64,000 nucleotides of DNA from Alphaproteobacteria bacterium (lineage in GTDB: Bacteria > Pseudomonadota > Alphaproteobacteria > UBA6615): positions 1-64,000 of the forward strand of contig JAALLF010000010.1 of NCBI GenBank assembly GCA_011087645.1, read 5' to 3'. A program made the translations under genes and the position numbers. This document shows, piece by piece, positions 1-8,828 of this stretch (positions are counted from its first letter, which is position 1; each line of letters starts with the position of its first letter). The notes under the pieces were generated by a model. It did not search any database. It was not told the origin of the DNA and saw only the letters and a list, made by a program, of their open reading frames with translations.

Positions 1-1249
1 GGTCACCTCAACCGATCGATGCAACACAAGCGTTAAATCGTTCTGCTGGGGATTCAAACCCCAACGTTTTGCGTGGTCGTTCGTTGAGTTGCCGCGCCAC
101 TTTATTCAGATGCGCTTGGCTGTGCACCGACAAATCGGTGCCCTTGGGGAAGTACTGTCTGAGCAGGCGGTTGGTGTTCTCGTTGGAGCCACGTTGCCAC
201 GGACTTTGTGGATCGCAGAAGTAAACGTCGATGTCGGTCGCCAGGCTAAACCGCCGATGATCGGTGAGTTCCTTGCCACGGTCCCAGGTCAGCGATTTGT
301 ACAGCTCAGACGGTAGCTTCTTGGCCTGCTTGATGAGCGCAGCGACAACCGTAGCGGTGCGTTTATCAGCCACCTTCGCCAACAGCACATAGCGCGTATG
401 ACGTTCCACCAGGGTTACGATGTAGCTGTCCTTCGGTCCCGACAGAAGATCACCCTCCCAGTGACCCGGCACCGCCCGGTCTTCAACTGAGGCCGGTCGC
501 TCGCGGATCGAGATCATATCTTTGATCTGTCCACGGCCATCGCCTTTGCCGCTGCCATGCCGGGAGTGGCGCATCGTGCGCTGCGAGCGCAGATACTGCA
601 TCAGCTCTTTCTTAAGCACACCGCGGGTTTGCACGAACAGACTGCGATAGATCGTCTCGTGAGACACCTGATAAGCCCCTTGCCCTGGATGCGTGCGCTT
701 CAGCCAACCGCCAATCTGCTCGGGCGACCAATTCAACCGGAGTTGCTGTGCCACCACCCGCCGCAACCACGCGCTGGTCGTCAGTTTACAGTGCTTCGGA
801 CGACGCGCTCTAGCCCAGGCTTGTGCATCAGCCTTTGCCGCGCGGTAGCGACGGGTGCCGCCATTGCGGCCAACCTCGCGGCTCACCGTCGACGGCGCGC
901 GGCCCAGCGATCTCGCTATCGAGCGGATCGAGTATCGCGCCACAAGAGCACGAGATATCTCCTCGCGTTCCGACAGCGTCAAGGCCAGCCGCGAGCGCCG
1001 CCGTTCCACCGGCCGGATCCCACCATGCGGCGACACCAAACAATAAATCGACGACGACGGCCTACCAAACGCCCGCCCGATCGCCGACAGCGATTCCCCG
1101 CGCTGCCAGCGATCCCATAACTCCGTCTTCTGCGCAGACGTTAAACCTGGACGATACCTTTGACCCATATCCAATCACTCCATCTTTGCTTCCAAGATAA
1201 AGTGTTGCGTCGACCAGTTGAGATCACCGGGGTAATGCGGCCGTGAACT
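1..1249 (-). mobile_element. IS30-family element, copy 1 (left part of window, one end probably cut)
   Basis: The element carries one transposase gene on the minus strand. The inner part of its terminal inverted repeat reads GGTGATCTCAACTGG on the minus strand inward from 1228, and the opposite end reads GGTCACCTCAACCGATCG from base 1. Beyond 1228 a further block containing CACGGCCGC (minus strand, about 1238-1246) also occurs at both ends of copy 2, so the true repeat is longer. If so, the far end of this copy lies to the left of the window. The transposase stop codon at 8-10 sits inside the terminal repeat. No target-site duplication could be identified. Confidence 0.8.
8..1168 (-). CDS. 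IS30-family transposase (intact)
   Basis: This is a DDE transposase of the IS30 family, which catalyses excision and insertion of its own element. With the ATG at 1168 it has 386 residues, usual for the family. A possible ribosome site GGAG lies 9 bases upstream, whereas the more upstream TTG at 1174 is too close to it. There are two N-terminal helix-turn-helix stretches (roughly residues 8-45 and 65-105, the second with STVSREVGRNGG). A catalytic core follows, with D240 in HWEGDL, D296 in LTWDRGKEL and E330 in GSNENTNRLLR. No frameshift or stop is present, so it could be active. It is closely related to the broken copy at 3041-4201, but the two differ at many residues. Confidence 0.92.
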   Translation of the reverse strand: MGQRYRPGLTSAQKTELWDRWQRGESLSAIGRAFGRPSSSIYCLVSPHGGIRPVERRRSRLALTLSEREEISRALVARYSIRSIARSLGRAPSTVSREVGRNGGTRRYRAAKADAQAWARARRPKHCKLTTSAWLRRVVAQQLRLNWSPEQIGGWLKRTHPGQGAYQVSHETIYRSLFVQTRGVLKKELMQYLRSQRTMRHSRHGSGKGDGRGQIKDMISIRERPASVEDRAVPGHWEGDLLSGPKDSYIVTLVERHTRYVLLAKVADKRTATVVAALIKQAKKLPSELYKSLTWDRGKELTDHRRFSLATDIDVYFCDPQSPWQRGSNENTNRLLRQYFPKGTDLSVHSQAHLNKVARQLNERPRKTLGFESPAERFNACVASIG

Positions 1250-1477
1250 GCCATTGGTGATGACGACCGTTTGTGATCCTAAGCGGACAAATGCCCTTTC
1301 CGCCAGTTACTGGAGGAATAAACATTGCACGTTGAACGCGATCGGATCACGCCTTTGTGTGTAACTTCTGGTGGCTCGACGATTGCCGACAACAGACGGC
1401 CAGTTGAAACTGTATTTCCTTGTTAAAGAGCCGCTTTATGAACAAAATATTATTTTAAGATGGGAGGGTAGAATGTA

Positions 1478-2584
1478 ATGAGACAACGTGTGCAAGGAAA
1501 TGCGCCGGACAAGCGCCATAATAGAGTGCTCGACTTTCTTGTTCTTGGCCTTGTGTTTTTGGTCGTAGTTACGACAGCCGACGTTGCCTCTTCTGCCCAA
1601 GTAAAAATTGTTCACCAAGATGGTACTGTCGATGAAATCACAACTAGTGGCGCGACCCCGCAGATCCAAGTTCAGCAGGGAGATAAGATCGAGGTCCTAA
1701 ACGCGACGCTGACATCGGCTACGGTCGACGGAAATAATTATGTCGTCACTATGACTGATCCGTCGGGCACGATGGAGATCACCTTCGTCGATCTGTTTTT
1801 GTTGCTGGAAACCGTCGACCCAACCACTACCCCAGCTGACGCTGTCGGTGCTGAAACAACGGTTTTGGTTATTGGAGAGACCGCGATCACTAGTATCGTG
1901 GATGCCTTGAGATCCATTCCCTCCGACGGCTCCGGCTCCGGCGACACCTCTGAAGTGACGGATCGCAGCATTAAAGCTGCCCGTGTATTCGCCGGCCCCG
2001 ATCAATATCCGCCATTGAAGTTCGCTGCTTATGGGATAATGGCATTCCCATTGCGAGCTTCGGAATTTAACCGCGACCGCCATTTAATGATTTGTCGTGC
2101 GTATGTCGCGGGTATCCTCACGTCGAGGACACTAACCAATCTAGGTATTTCACATACGCAGCAAATGTTCACAACGTGGCCGGTGACAACTAACGCCGTT
2201 GCAGATGACCTCAATCGGACGCCGCCCAGTTTTTATGCAGGAGTTTGTAAATTTGCTGTGGATAGTTACGGATTAGAGGTGGCCGCACAAGCTCTCCGGG
2301 ACGCTGAACTTGCAAATGTGGATACGTCTGGTAGAGGCCCTTATCTCCTTGCTTGGTCTCCTCCGTCCAAAAAGGGAATGAGAGAAGCCTTGGTGCTAGT
2401 TTCAGATCTTTCCAATGTCACTACGGAAGAACAGGCTCAGCAGATGTTGCGTTCGTGGACCCGTAGAATCGAGCAGACACCAGGTTTATGGCGCAACGGC
2501 TGGAATAAGGAACGGCTTCGCATTGAGATACGCCATTGGGTCGATAGATATGGCCCTGGGATTTTAACGATGTTTGAACAGTAG
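1478..2584 (+). CDS. exported protein of unknown function between two IS30 elements
   Basis: I do not recognise this 368-residue protein. It starts at an ATG with GGAGGG 9 bases upstream. A basic N-terminus, a hydrophobic stretch (residues about 19-33) and an A-S-S-A site near residue 40 suggest a signal peptide. Residues 41-115 are rich in beta-type sequence (VKIVHQDGTVDEI, QVQQGDKIEV) and faintly recall the start of large surface proteins; this is an impression only. A Gly/Ser linker (about 149-158) leads to a separate C-terminal domain (about 178-368) with two cysteines and many Trp residues. Base composition is visibly more AT-rich than the core genes. The next gene starts 13 bases downstream, so the two are probably co-transcribed. 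Confidence 0.6.
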   Translation: MRQRVQGNAPDKRHNRVLDFLVLGLVFLVVVTTADVASSAQVKIVHQDGTVDEITTSGATPQIQVQQGDKIEVLNATLTSATVDGNNYVVTMTDPSGTMEITFVDLFLLLETVDPTTTPADAVGAETTVLVIGETAITSIVDALRSIPSDGSGSGDTSEVTDRSIKAARVFAGPDQYPPLKFAAYGIMAFPLRASEFNRDRHLMICRAYVAGILTSRTLTNLGISHTQQMFTTWPVTTNAVADDLNRTPPSFYAGVCKFAVDSYGLEVAAQALRDAELANVDTSGRGPYLLAWSPPSKKGMREALVLVSDLSNVTTEEQAQQMLRSWTRRIEQTPGLWRNGWNKERLRIEIRHWVDRYGPGILTMFEQ

Positions 2585-2597
2585 GAGACAAGATATC

Positions 2598-2789
2598 ATG
2601 TTTGCAGTCGTACCCAAACTCGGTGTTAGTGGTGGCGTCGGTCTTCTGCTTGGACTTGTTGCTGTGTGGTGGGTGGAACCAACAACGAATGCCGGCATTG
2701 CTCTTCTGATTGGAATTTTTATTGTCGCCTCCATGGTTGTCAGCGGGATTGCCACGCTCATTATCGGCAAAAAAAGAAGCGGTAATTAA
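2598..2789 (+). CDS. small two-helix membrane protein
   Basis: The predicted product has 63 residues, starting at the ATG at 2598, with GGAGA just before it overlapping the end of the upstream gene. It contains two hydrophobic segments, about residues 9-25 (VSGGVGLLLGLVAVWWV) and 31-55 (ALLIGIFIVASMVVSG), and a basic tail KKRSGN. It is thus probably an inner-membrane hairpin with both ends on the same side. The tight spacing suggests translation coupled to the exported protein at 1478-2584, so the two may work together. I know no family for it. The more upstream start at 2574 would overlap the preceding gene and has no better ribosome site. Confidence 0.5.
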   Translation: MFAVVPKLGVSGGVGLLLGLVAVWWVEPTTNAGIALLIGIFIVASMVVSGIATLIIGKKRSGN

Positions 2790-2961
2790 TTCAGGTTCAT
2801 CCCAATGTTTATTGAACTACCGTAATAGTCCCATCCAAAAAAATAAGCCGATAACCAAAAAAGGGGCGTGGTCTTGTGCGGCAGCTGTAAATACTAGACG
2901 CTGTATCTCTATTTTTTGCTTAACTTCTGTAAATGGCTATTTCCGGCCGTCAGCCCCGCGC
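2790..2961. other. AT-rich spacer before the second IS element
   Basis: No gene or RNA is recognised here. The stretch contains A-runs and T-runs, with no strong hairpin, and ends where the shared terminal block of IS copy 2 begins (TTACGTCCGC at about 2966-2975). Confidence 0.4.
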
Positions 2962-4231
2962 AAAGTTACGTCCGCTATTGACGGTGGTCTCAACAGGTGG
3001 ACGCAACACTTTATCTTTTTTGGAAAGGTGGAGTGTTCAGATGAAGCGCCGACGTCGGATATATTTTACAGCGGAGCAGAAGAGCGAGATATGGGATCGC
3101 TGGCAACGCGGTGAGTCCATGAGTTCAATTGGGCGTGGGTTTGAACGGGAATCGTCATCGATCTACCCGCTTCTATCGCGGACAGGAGGCATTCGGCCTC
3201 CGGAGCGAAAGCGCTCCAGATTATCCCTGACGCTAGGGGAGCGTGAAGAGATATCCAGAGGCCTTGAGGGCCGCTTGTCGTTGCGTTGTATTGCCCGGCA
3301 ATTGCAGCGCTCGGCCTCGACAATCAGCCGCGAAGTTAAGCGCAATGGCGGCACAGATCATTATAGGGCGGTCCGGTCTGATCAAGCCGCTTGAGATCGT
3401 GCCCGTCGCCCTAAGCTTTGCAAGCTGGCTTGCAACAGATCCTTGTGCCGAACAATATCCAGGAAGCTTCAGTTGAACTGGTCTCCTGAGCAGATTGCAG
3501 GATGGCTTAAGCGGTCGCACCCGCGGGAAGAGCACAATCAGGTGTCGCACGAGACGATCTATCGCAGCTTATTCGTTCAAGCGCGCGGTGTGCTTAAGAA
3601 GGAGTTGATGCAGTACCTTCGCTCGCAGCGCACCATGCGCCGTTCCAGACACGCCAGTTTGAAGCGCGACGGGCTGGGCCAGATAAAGGACGCCGTATCG
3701 ATCAGCGAAAGACCTGCTTCAATCGAAGATCGTGCTGTTCCCGGCCATTGGGAGGGTGATCTTATCGCGGGCTCAGGGAACAGTTATATAGCGACCCTTG
3801 TCGAGCGGCATACGCGTTACGTGATGCTGGTCAAAGTGCAAAACAAAGACACGGAAAGTGTCGTATCGGCCTTGATAAAACAGGCCCATAAATTACCCCG
3901 GGAACTCTATAAATCTCTGACATGGGATCGGGGCAAGGAACTTGCAGATCACCGCCGCTTTACACTGGCAACCGATGTCGATGTGTACTTCTGCGATCCG
4001 CAAAGCCCGTGGCAACGCGGTTCGAACGAGAACACTAATCGATTGCTCAGGCAGTACCTTCCAAAGGGAACGGACTTGTCCGTGCATTCACAGGCCCATC
4101 TTAACAAGATCGCCCGCCAGCTAAACGGACGACCCAGAAAGACATTGCAATTTGAAACACCGGCTGAAAAATTTAACCAATGTGTTGCGATGATCGGTTG
4201 AGCTCACCAATGTATAGCGGCCGTGATCTGT
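2962..4231 (+). mobile_element. IS30-family element, copy 2 (complete, inactivated)
   Basis: The left inner repeat is GGTGGTCTCAACAGG from 2983 and the right inner repeat is CGGTTGAGCTCACC ending at 4208. Outside them, TTACGTCCGC on the left and the inverted GCGGCCGTGA on the right form an outer part of the terminal repeat, which is also present at the end of copy 1. The inner repeat-to-repeat distance is 1226 bases, against 1228 for copy 1. The element is in opposite orientation to copy 1, with about 1.7 kb between the two. Outer boundaries are good to within a few bases only. Confidence 0.75.
3041..4201 (+). pseudogene. IS30-family transposase broken by one in-frame TGA
   Basis: The reading frame runs from the ATG at 3041 (GGAG 7 bases upstream) to the TGA at 4199-4201. 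It has 386 codons, exactly the length of copy 1, with no insertions or deletions between the two. Codon 118 (3392-3394) is TGA where copy 1 has tryptophan (TGG). A single G-to-A change would therefore explain the break. Everything after it is conserved, including the three catalytic acids in HWEGDL, LTWDRGKEL and GSNENTNRLLR. The 3' part has a TTG at 3443 that might give a truncated product lacking the DNA-binding region. The element is probably immobile unless the stop is read through or an intact transposase acts in trans. Confidence 0.88.
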
Positions 4232-4316
4232 TAGAAGAAACGCCGACGCGGCGACACCCTGCTAAACCGTCCTATTATGTCGGTAACACGGCTGACCGCA
4301 GCCCTGCGCGTCGTCG

Positions 4317-7300
4317 CTACTCCGCCGGCGAAGGCGCTGCGCCGCTGTCGGCCAGGCGTCGACGTTGACGCCAGGCGGTGACGTTTTCGCGGGCCATCAG
4401 GGCGCTCGGCGTGATGATCAGGGTCAGCACGGTGGAGAAGGTGAGGCCGGCGGCGATGGCGGTGGCCAGTTGCACCCACCATTGGGTCGAGGGCGAGCCG
4501 ATCGCCACCTCGCGGCTGACGAAGTCGATATTGATCTGCAGCACCATGGGCATCAGGCCGAGGATGGTGGTCACGGTGGTCAGCAGTACCGGGCGCAGGC
4601 GTTGCGCGCCGGTTAACAGGATCGCCTGCATCGGGTCGGCGATTTGTTTGCGCAGCCGGTCATGGGTGTCGAGCAGCACGATATTGTTGTTCACCACAAT
4701 ACCGGCGAGCGCGATCACGCCGATGCCGCTCATCACGATGCCGAACGGCTGGCCGATGATCAGCAGGCCGAGCATCACGCCGACGGTCGACATGATCACC
4801 GCCGACAGTATCAGCAGGGCGGAATAGAAGCTGTTGAACTGGGTGACCAGAATAATCGCCATGAGGAACAGAGCCACGGCGAAGGCTTTTTTGAGGAAGT
4901 CTTGCGCGTTCTTCTGCTCTTCGTCCTCGCCGCGAAATTCCACGTCGACGCGCGGATCGAGGCCGGCGGTCGGCAGCCAGGCGCGGATCTGCTGGGTGAT
5001 ATTGTCGGCCAGTACACCGGGCTGCACGTCGGCCTGCACGCTCATCACCCGCACATTGTCGACCCGCCGTAGCAGGCCGGTGCGCGGAATGGCGGTGCGG
5101 GTCACGAAGTTGCTGATCGGCACCAGGCCTTCGCTGGTCTGGATACGAATTTCGTCGAGCTCGTCGATGGTGCGATCGGCGATGGGATAGCGCGCGACGA
5201 TGTCGATTTCCTCGTCGCTATCGTCGGGCCGGAATTCGGTCACCTTCATGCCGTTGGTGACGAACTTCACCGCGTTGCCGATCAGCGTGATGTCGGCGCC
5301 GAACTTGGCGGCCTGCGCCCGGTCGACCGCAAGCTCCCATTCGATGCCGGGTACCGGCCGGCTGTCTTGCACATCTTTCAAACCGTTTAGGGTGTCGACA
5401 AAGGCCCGCACCTTGCCGATCTCGGAGATCAGCAGGTCGGGGAAGCGCGAGCTGAGTTGCACCTGCACCGGCTTGCCGACCGGCGGGCCGGCTTCCTCCT
5501 TGCGCGTCTCGACGATGATGCCGGCGAGGCCCGACGTGCGTTCGATAATATCGGCCAGGATGACGTCGGCGGCGCGGCGCTGCTGCCAGTCGCCGAACTC
5601 CACATTCACCGTGCCGATAATGTCCTCGGCCTCGTCGTCGCGGTTCTGCAAATTGCCGGACAGGGCGTAGACCGAGGCTAGTTCGCCTTTTTCGGCGCGC
5701 AATTCCAATACCTTGCGTTCGACTTCGCCGACCAGTGTCGCCTTTTCGCTGACCGACAAATTGCCGCGGGCGTGAATTTGGATCGCCGCCTGTTCCGGTT
5801 CGACCTTGGGGAAAAACTCGACACCTTTGCCGAACACCGCGTACATCGCCCACGACCCGATCAGCAGCACCAGCGCGCCGGATAGGATCCAGCCGGGCGC
5901 CGACAGGGCGCGCGACAGGACGCGCACATAAAGCCCGGTGCCGCCGGTCAACTGGCTAAGGTCGGCATCGCCGTCATCGGAGACGGTGCGATACTTGTTG
6001 GGGTCTGACGGGACCGGATTGGCGACCGCGTCATAGGCGCGTTGGGCCAGGCGCAGGCCCAGGCGCAGGCCAAATACCACCCCCGCAATCGCCGCCGCCG
6101 CCGTCGGCAGGCCAACTAATGGCCCGGGGGCCAGGCCAATGACTTGCGTTAGCGCCAGGAAGACCGCGACGCCGGCGCCGCCGCCGCCGACCGCGATCGA
6201 CGCGACGATAACCAGAATGCGGGCGAGGGTGGCGAAACGGGCGCCGAGCACCGGCACGAATAATAACGCCATGGCCAGCGAAGCGGTCAGGGTCGCCACC
6301 AGGGTGATCGGCAAAAACTTCATGAACTGGCCGACGATGCCGGGCCAGAACAGCAAGGGCGCGAACGCCGCCAAGGTGGTCGCCGTCGAGGCGGTGATCG
6401 GCCAGGCCATGCGTTTGGCCGCCATGGCGTAGGCGCTGCTCAGGGGTTCGCCCTCGCGCAGCTTGCGGTCGGCATATTCGGTGACCACGATGGCGCCGTC
6501 GACCAGCATGCCGACCGACAGGATCAGCGAGAACAGCACGACGATATTGACCGTGAGGCCCAGCGCGTTGAGCACCAGGATGGCGGTCAGGAACGAGCCC
6601 GGAATGGCGATGGCGACCAGGATGCCCGAGCGCAGACCCAGCGCGGCGATGACCGCGATCATCACCAACAGGACGGCGCTCAGAACGTTGTTCTGCAGGT
6701 CGCGCAGCATATCCTTGATGCGGATCGATTTATCCTGCGAGAAGGTGACAGTCACCGTTTCCGGCCAGGCGAGGCGTTCAATGGCGACCACGTCGCGGAC
6801 CTTGGCGACGGTTTCGATGATGTTTTCGCCGGTGCGCTTGGATATTTCCAGCGCCACAGCCGGTTGGCCGTTGACCCGCGCCAGGGTTTCGCGATCGCGG
6901 AAGTTACGGCGGATCGAAGCGATATCGCGGAATTTGACCACCGCGTCCTGGTTGACCTTTATCGGCATCTCCAGCAGGTCGTCGACGGATTCGAACAGGC
7001 CCGGCACCTTAATCGCGAAGCGGCCTTGCCCGGTATCCAACGCGCCGGCGGCGATCAATTGGTTGGAGCGGGTGAGCAGTTCGATCACGCTAGCCGCGTC
7101 GAGGCCATAGCTTTCGATCGATTCCGGGTCGACGACGATCTCGACCAGCTCGTCGCGATCGCCGCCGATCTGCACCTCGAGGACTTCCGGTACGCCCTCG
7201 ATGGAATCCTGCAAATCGCGCGCCAGGCGCATCAAGGTGCGTTCGGGCACGTTGCCCGACAGGGTTACCACGAAGATCGGGAACAGGCTGAGATTGACCT

Positions 7301-7688
7301 CGCTGACCACTGGCTCGTCGGCATCGTCGGGCAGATCGGGTTTTACGAAATCGACTTTTTCGCGCACATCGTCGAGCGCCCGGTCGACATTGAAGCCGGC
7401 TTCGAACTCCATCAGAACATTGCCGCCGCCCTGATACGCCGTCGAGCGAATTTCCTTGATCCCCTCGATGGCGCGCATTTCGGCCTCCATCGGCCGCACC
7501 AGCAAGCGCTCGGAATCCTCCGGAGAGATCCCCTGATGGTTGAGGGTCACGTAGATGATCGGAATATTGACGTCCGGTTCGGCTTCTTTGGGGATCGCGT
7601 TGAAGGCGAAGCCGCCGGCGATCAGCAGCAGGACGAGCGAGGCGATGACCGTGCGCGAGCGATTGAGGCCCGCATCGATCAAGCTCAT
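4317..7688 (-). CDS. RND-family efflux pump inner-membrane transporter
   Basis: This is the proton-driven inner-membrane subunit of a tripartite efflux pump (AcrB/HAE-like). The start is the ATG at 7688, whose ATGA overlaps the adaptor stop, giving 1123 residues. It has a first membrane helix at about 12-30, a large periplasmic loop, helices at about 335-480 with an acidic residue in GMLVDGAIVV (D397), a second half with another periplasmic loop, and a final helix cluster. AcrB-type pumps usually have two adjacent acids here; only one is seen. Residues about 490-590 add two extra hydrophobic stretches and a polar linker between the halves, making the protein longer than the usual ~1040. The substrate cannot be told. 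It follows padR and the adaptor in one operon. No outer-membrane channel gene is nearby. Confidence 0.9.
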   Translation of the reverse strand: MSLIDAGLNRSRTVIASLVLLLIAGGFAFNAIPKEAEPDVNIPIIYVTLNHQGISPEDSERLLVRPMEAEMRAIEGIKEIRSTAYQGGGNVLMEFEAGFNVDRALDDVREKVDFVKPDLPDDADEPVVSEVNLSLFPIFVVTLSGNVPERTLMRLARDLQDSIEGVPEVLEVQIGGDRDELVEIVVDPESIESYGLDAASVIELLTRSNQLIAAGALDTGQGRFAIKVPGLFESVDDLLEMPIKVNQDAVVKFRDIASIRRNFRDRETLARVNGQPAVALEISKRTGENIIETVAKVRDVVAIERLAWPETVTVTFSQDKSIRIKDMLRDLQNNVLSAVLLVMIAVIAALGLRSGILVAIAIPGSFLTAILVLNALGLTVNIVVLFSLILSVGMLVDGAIVVTEYADRKLREGEPLSSAYAMAAKRMAWPITASTATTLAAFAPLLFWPGIVGQFMKFLPITLVATLTASLAMALLFVPVLGARFATLARILVIVASIAVGGGGAGVAVFLALTQVIGLAPGPLVGLPTAAAAIAGVVFGLRLGLRLAQRAYDAVANPVPSDPNKYRTVSDDGDADLSQLTGGTGLYVRVLSRALSAPGWILSGALVLLIGSWAMYAVFGKGVEFFPKVEPEQAAIQIHARGNLSVSEKATLVGEVERKVLELRAEKGELASVYALSGNLQNRDDEAEDIIGTVNVEFGDWQQRRAADVILADIIERTSGLAGIIVETRKEEAGPPVGKPVQVQLSSRFPDLLISEIGKVRAFVDTLNGLKDVQDSRPVPGIEWELAVDRAQAAKFGADITLIGNAVKFVTNGMKVTEFRPDDSDEEIDIVARYPIADRTIDELDEIRIQTSEGLVPISNFVTRTAIPRTGLLRRVDNVRVMSVQADVQPGVLADNITQQIRAWLPTAGLDPRVDVEFRGEDEEQKNAQDFLKKAFAVALFLMAIILVTQFNSFYSALLILSAVIMSTVGVMLGLLIIGQPFGIVMSGIGVIALAGIVVNNNIVLLDTHDRLRKQIADPMQAILLTGAQRLRPVLLTTVTTILGLMPMVLQINIDFVSREVAIGSPSTQWWVQLATAIAAGLTFSTVLTLIITPSALMARENVTAWRQRRRLADSGAAPSPAE

Positions 7689-8788
7689 GAAGCGTCTCCC
7701 GCCGCCGCCGTGGCGTCGACGCTTACCGCGGTGACCGGCTCGCCTTCGACCACGAACTCTTGCCCGACAACGATCAGCCGGACCTGGTTGGGTAGACCGC
7801 CGATCCACACGCCGCGGGTCTCGTCGGCGAGAATTTCCACCGGCTTGAAGCGCACAATGTCGTTTTCATCGACGGTGCGCACACCGACCACGCCGGCATC
7901 GTTCAGGGTCAGCACCGAGGGCGAGACCAGATGGGCCAGTTCCTCGCCCAGTGGGAAGCGGATTTCCGAAGTGATGCCGTCGCGAATCCGGTAATCGGCA
8001 TTGCCGATCTCCAACTCAACCCGGTAGGTGCGGGTCTGCGGATCGGCGACCGGGGCGATGAAGCGAATGACCCCGGTGTGGCTGCTGCCATCGACCAAGG
8101 TGATTTGCGCGGTGCCGCCCTTTTGCAGGCCGCCGATCTGGCGTTCCGACACGCTGCCGACGGCCAGCACCGGGTCGAGGTCGACGATGGTCGCCGCCAC
8201 GTCGCCGACGCGCACAAAGTCGCCCAATTCCACATGGCCTTCGCGCACGATACCGTCGAACGGCGCCTGCAGGGTGGTGCGGGCGATGTCGATCTGCATT
8301 TGCTGGACCACGGCGCGGGCGGCGTCGAGACGCGCGATCGAGCCGGCCTGATCGGTGGTCGAGCGGAAACCCTTTTCGTGCAGCTTTTGTGCCGCGTCAT
8401 ATTCGATTTGGCGCTGCTTCAGCACCGCCTTGGCTTCGGATAATTTGGCGCCCCGGTCGTCCTGGCGCAGCCGCGCGATCACCGCGTCCTTCGCCACCGC
8501 GTCGCCGCGCTGGGCGAGTAATTCGACGATCTGGCCCTCGGTTTCGGCGCGCAGTTCGACATTGCGCGAAGCTTGGGTGCGCCCGGTGATCGAGACCGTT
8601 TCCATGCGCGGCAGGGCGGTCAGATCGGCGACGCGGACCGTGGCGCGCGGCGCTTCGGTTTTGGGGTCGGTGGGGGCCGAGGCCTGTTCGGCGCCATTAG
8701 CGCCGGTGCCGATTTGGCCCGAAGCAATCCACCCGGCGGCCAGCACGGCGAGGCCGGCGGCGATCAGTGGCGATTTGCCAATTTTCAT
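7685..8788 (-). CDS. RND efflux periplasmic adaptor (membrane fusion protein)
   Basis: This 367-residue protein would link the inner-membrane pump to an outer-membrane channel. The N-terminus (ISSPLIAAGLAVLAAG-like hydrophobic run, residues about 7-23) is a signal anchor. A lipoyl/biotin-like hairpin follows (VSITGRTQASRNVELRAETEG, split by ...), then a coiled-coil alpha hairpin (about 115-165), a second lipoyl half (TTLQAPFDGIVREG) and a beta-barrel region. The order is that of HlyD/AcrA-type adaptors. It overlaps the pump gene by 4 bases and lies 40 bases after padR. Translation of pump and adaptor is probably coupled. Confidence 0.9.
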   Translation of the reverse strand: MKIGKSPLIAAGLAVLAAGWIASGQIGTGANGAEQASAPTDPKTEAPRATVRVADLTALPRMETVSITGRTQASRNVELRAETEGQIVELLAQRGDAVAKDAVIARLRQDDRGAKLSEAKAVLKQRQIEYDAAQKLHEKGFRSTTDQAGSIARLDAARAVVQQMQIDIARTTLQAPFDGIVREGHVELGDFVRVGDVAATIVDLDPVLAVGSVSERQIGGLQKGGTAQITLVDGSSHTGVIRFIAPVADPQTRTYRVELEIGNADYRIRDGITSEIRFPLGEELAHLVSPSVLTLNDAGVVGVRTVDENDIVRFKPVEILADETRGVWIGGLPNQVRLIVVGQEFVVEGEPVTAVSVDATAAAGDAS

Positions 8789-8828
8789 CGACCTCTCCTC
8801 CTATTCGGCCGCTACTATGCGGCGGCGG

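Noticed and set aside
3443..4201. Separate 252-residue transposase gene starting at TTG 3443
   Set aside because: It is in the same frame as the upstream part from 3041, separated only by one TGA. The two parts are one broken gene, not two genes, and there is no frameshift.
1..4231. Composite transposon formed by two identical IS30 copies
   Set aside because: The two copies differ at many positions, and one is inactive, so joint transposition as a unit is not supported.
6864..7994. Open frame of 376 codons on plus opposite the RND pump and adaptor
   Set aside because: It crosses the junction of two well-supported minus-strand genes and resembles nothing; a codon-bias shadow.
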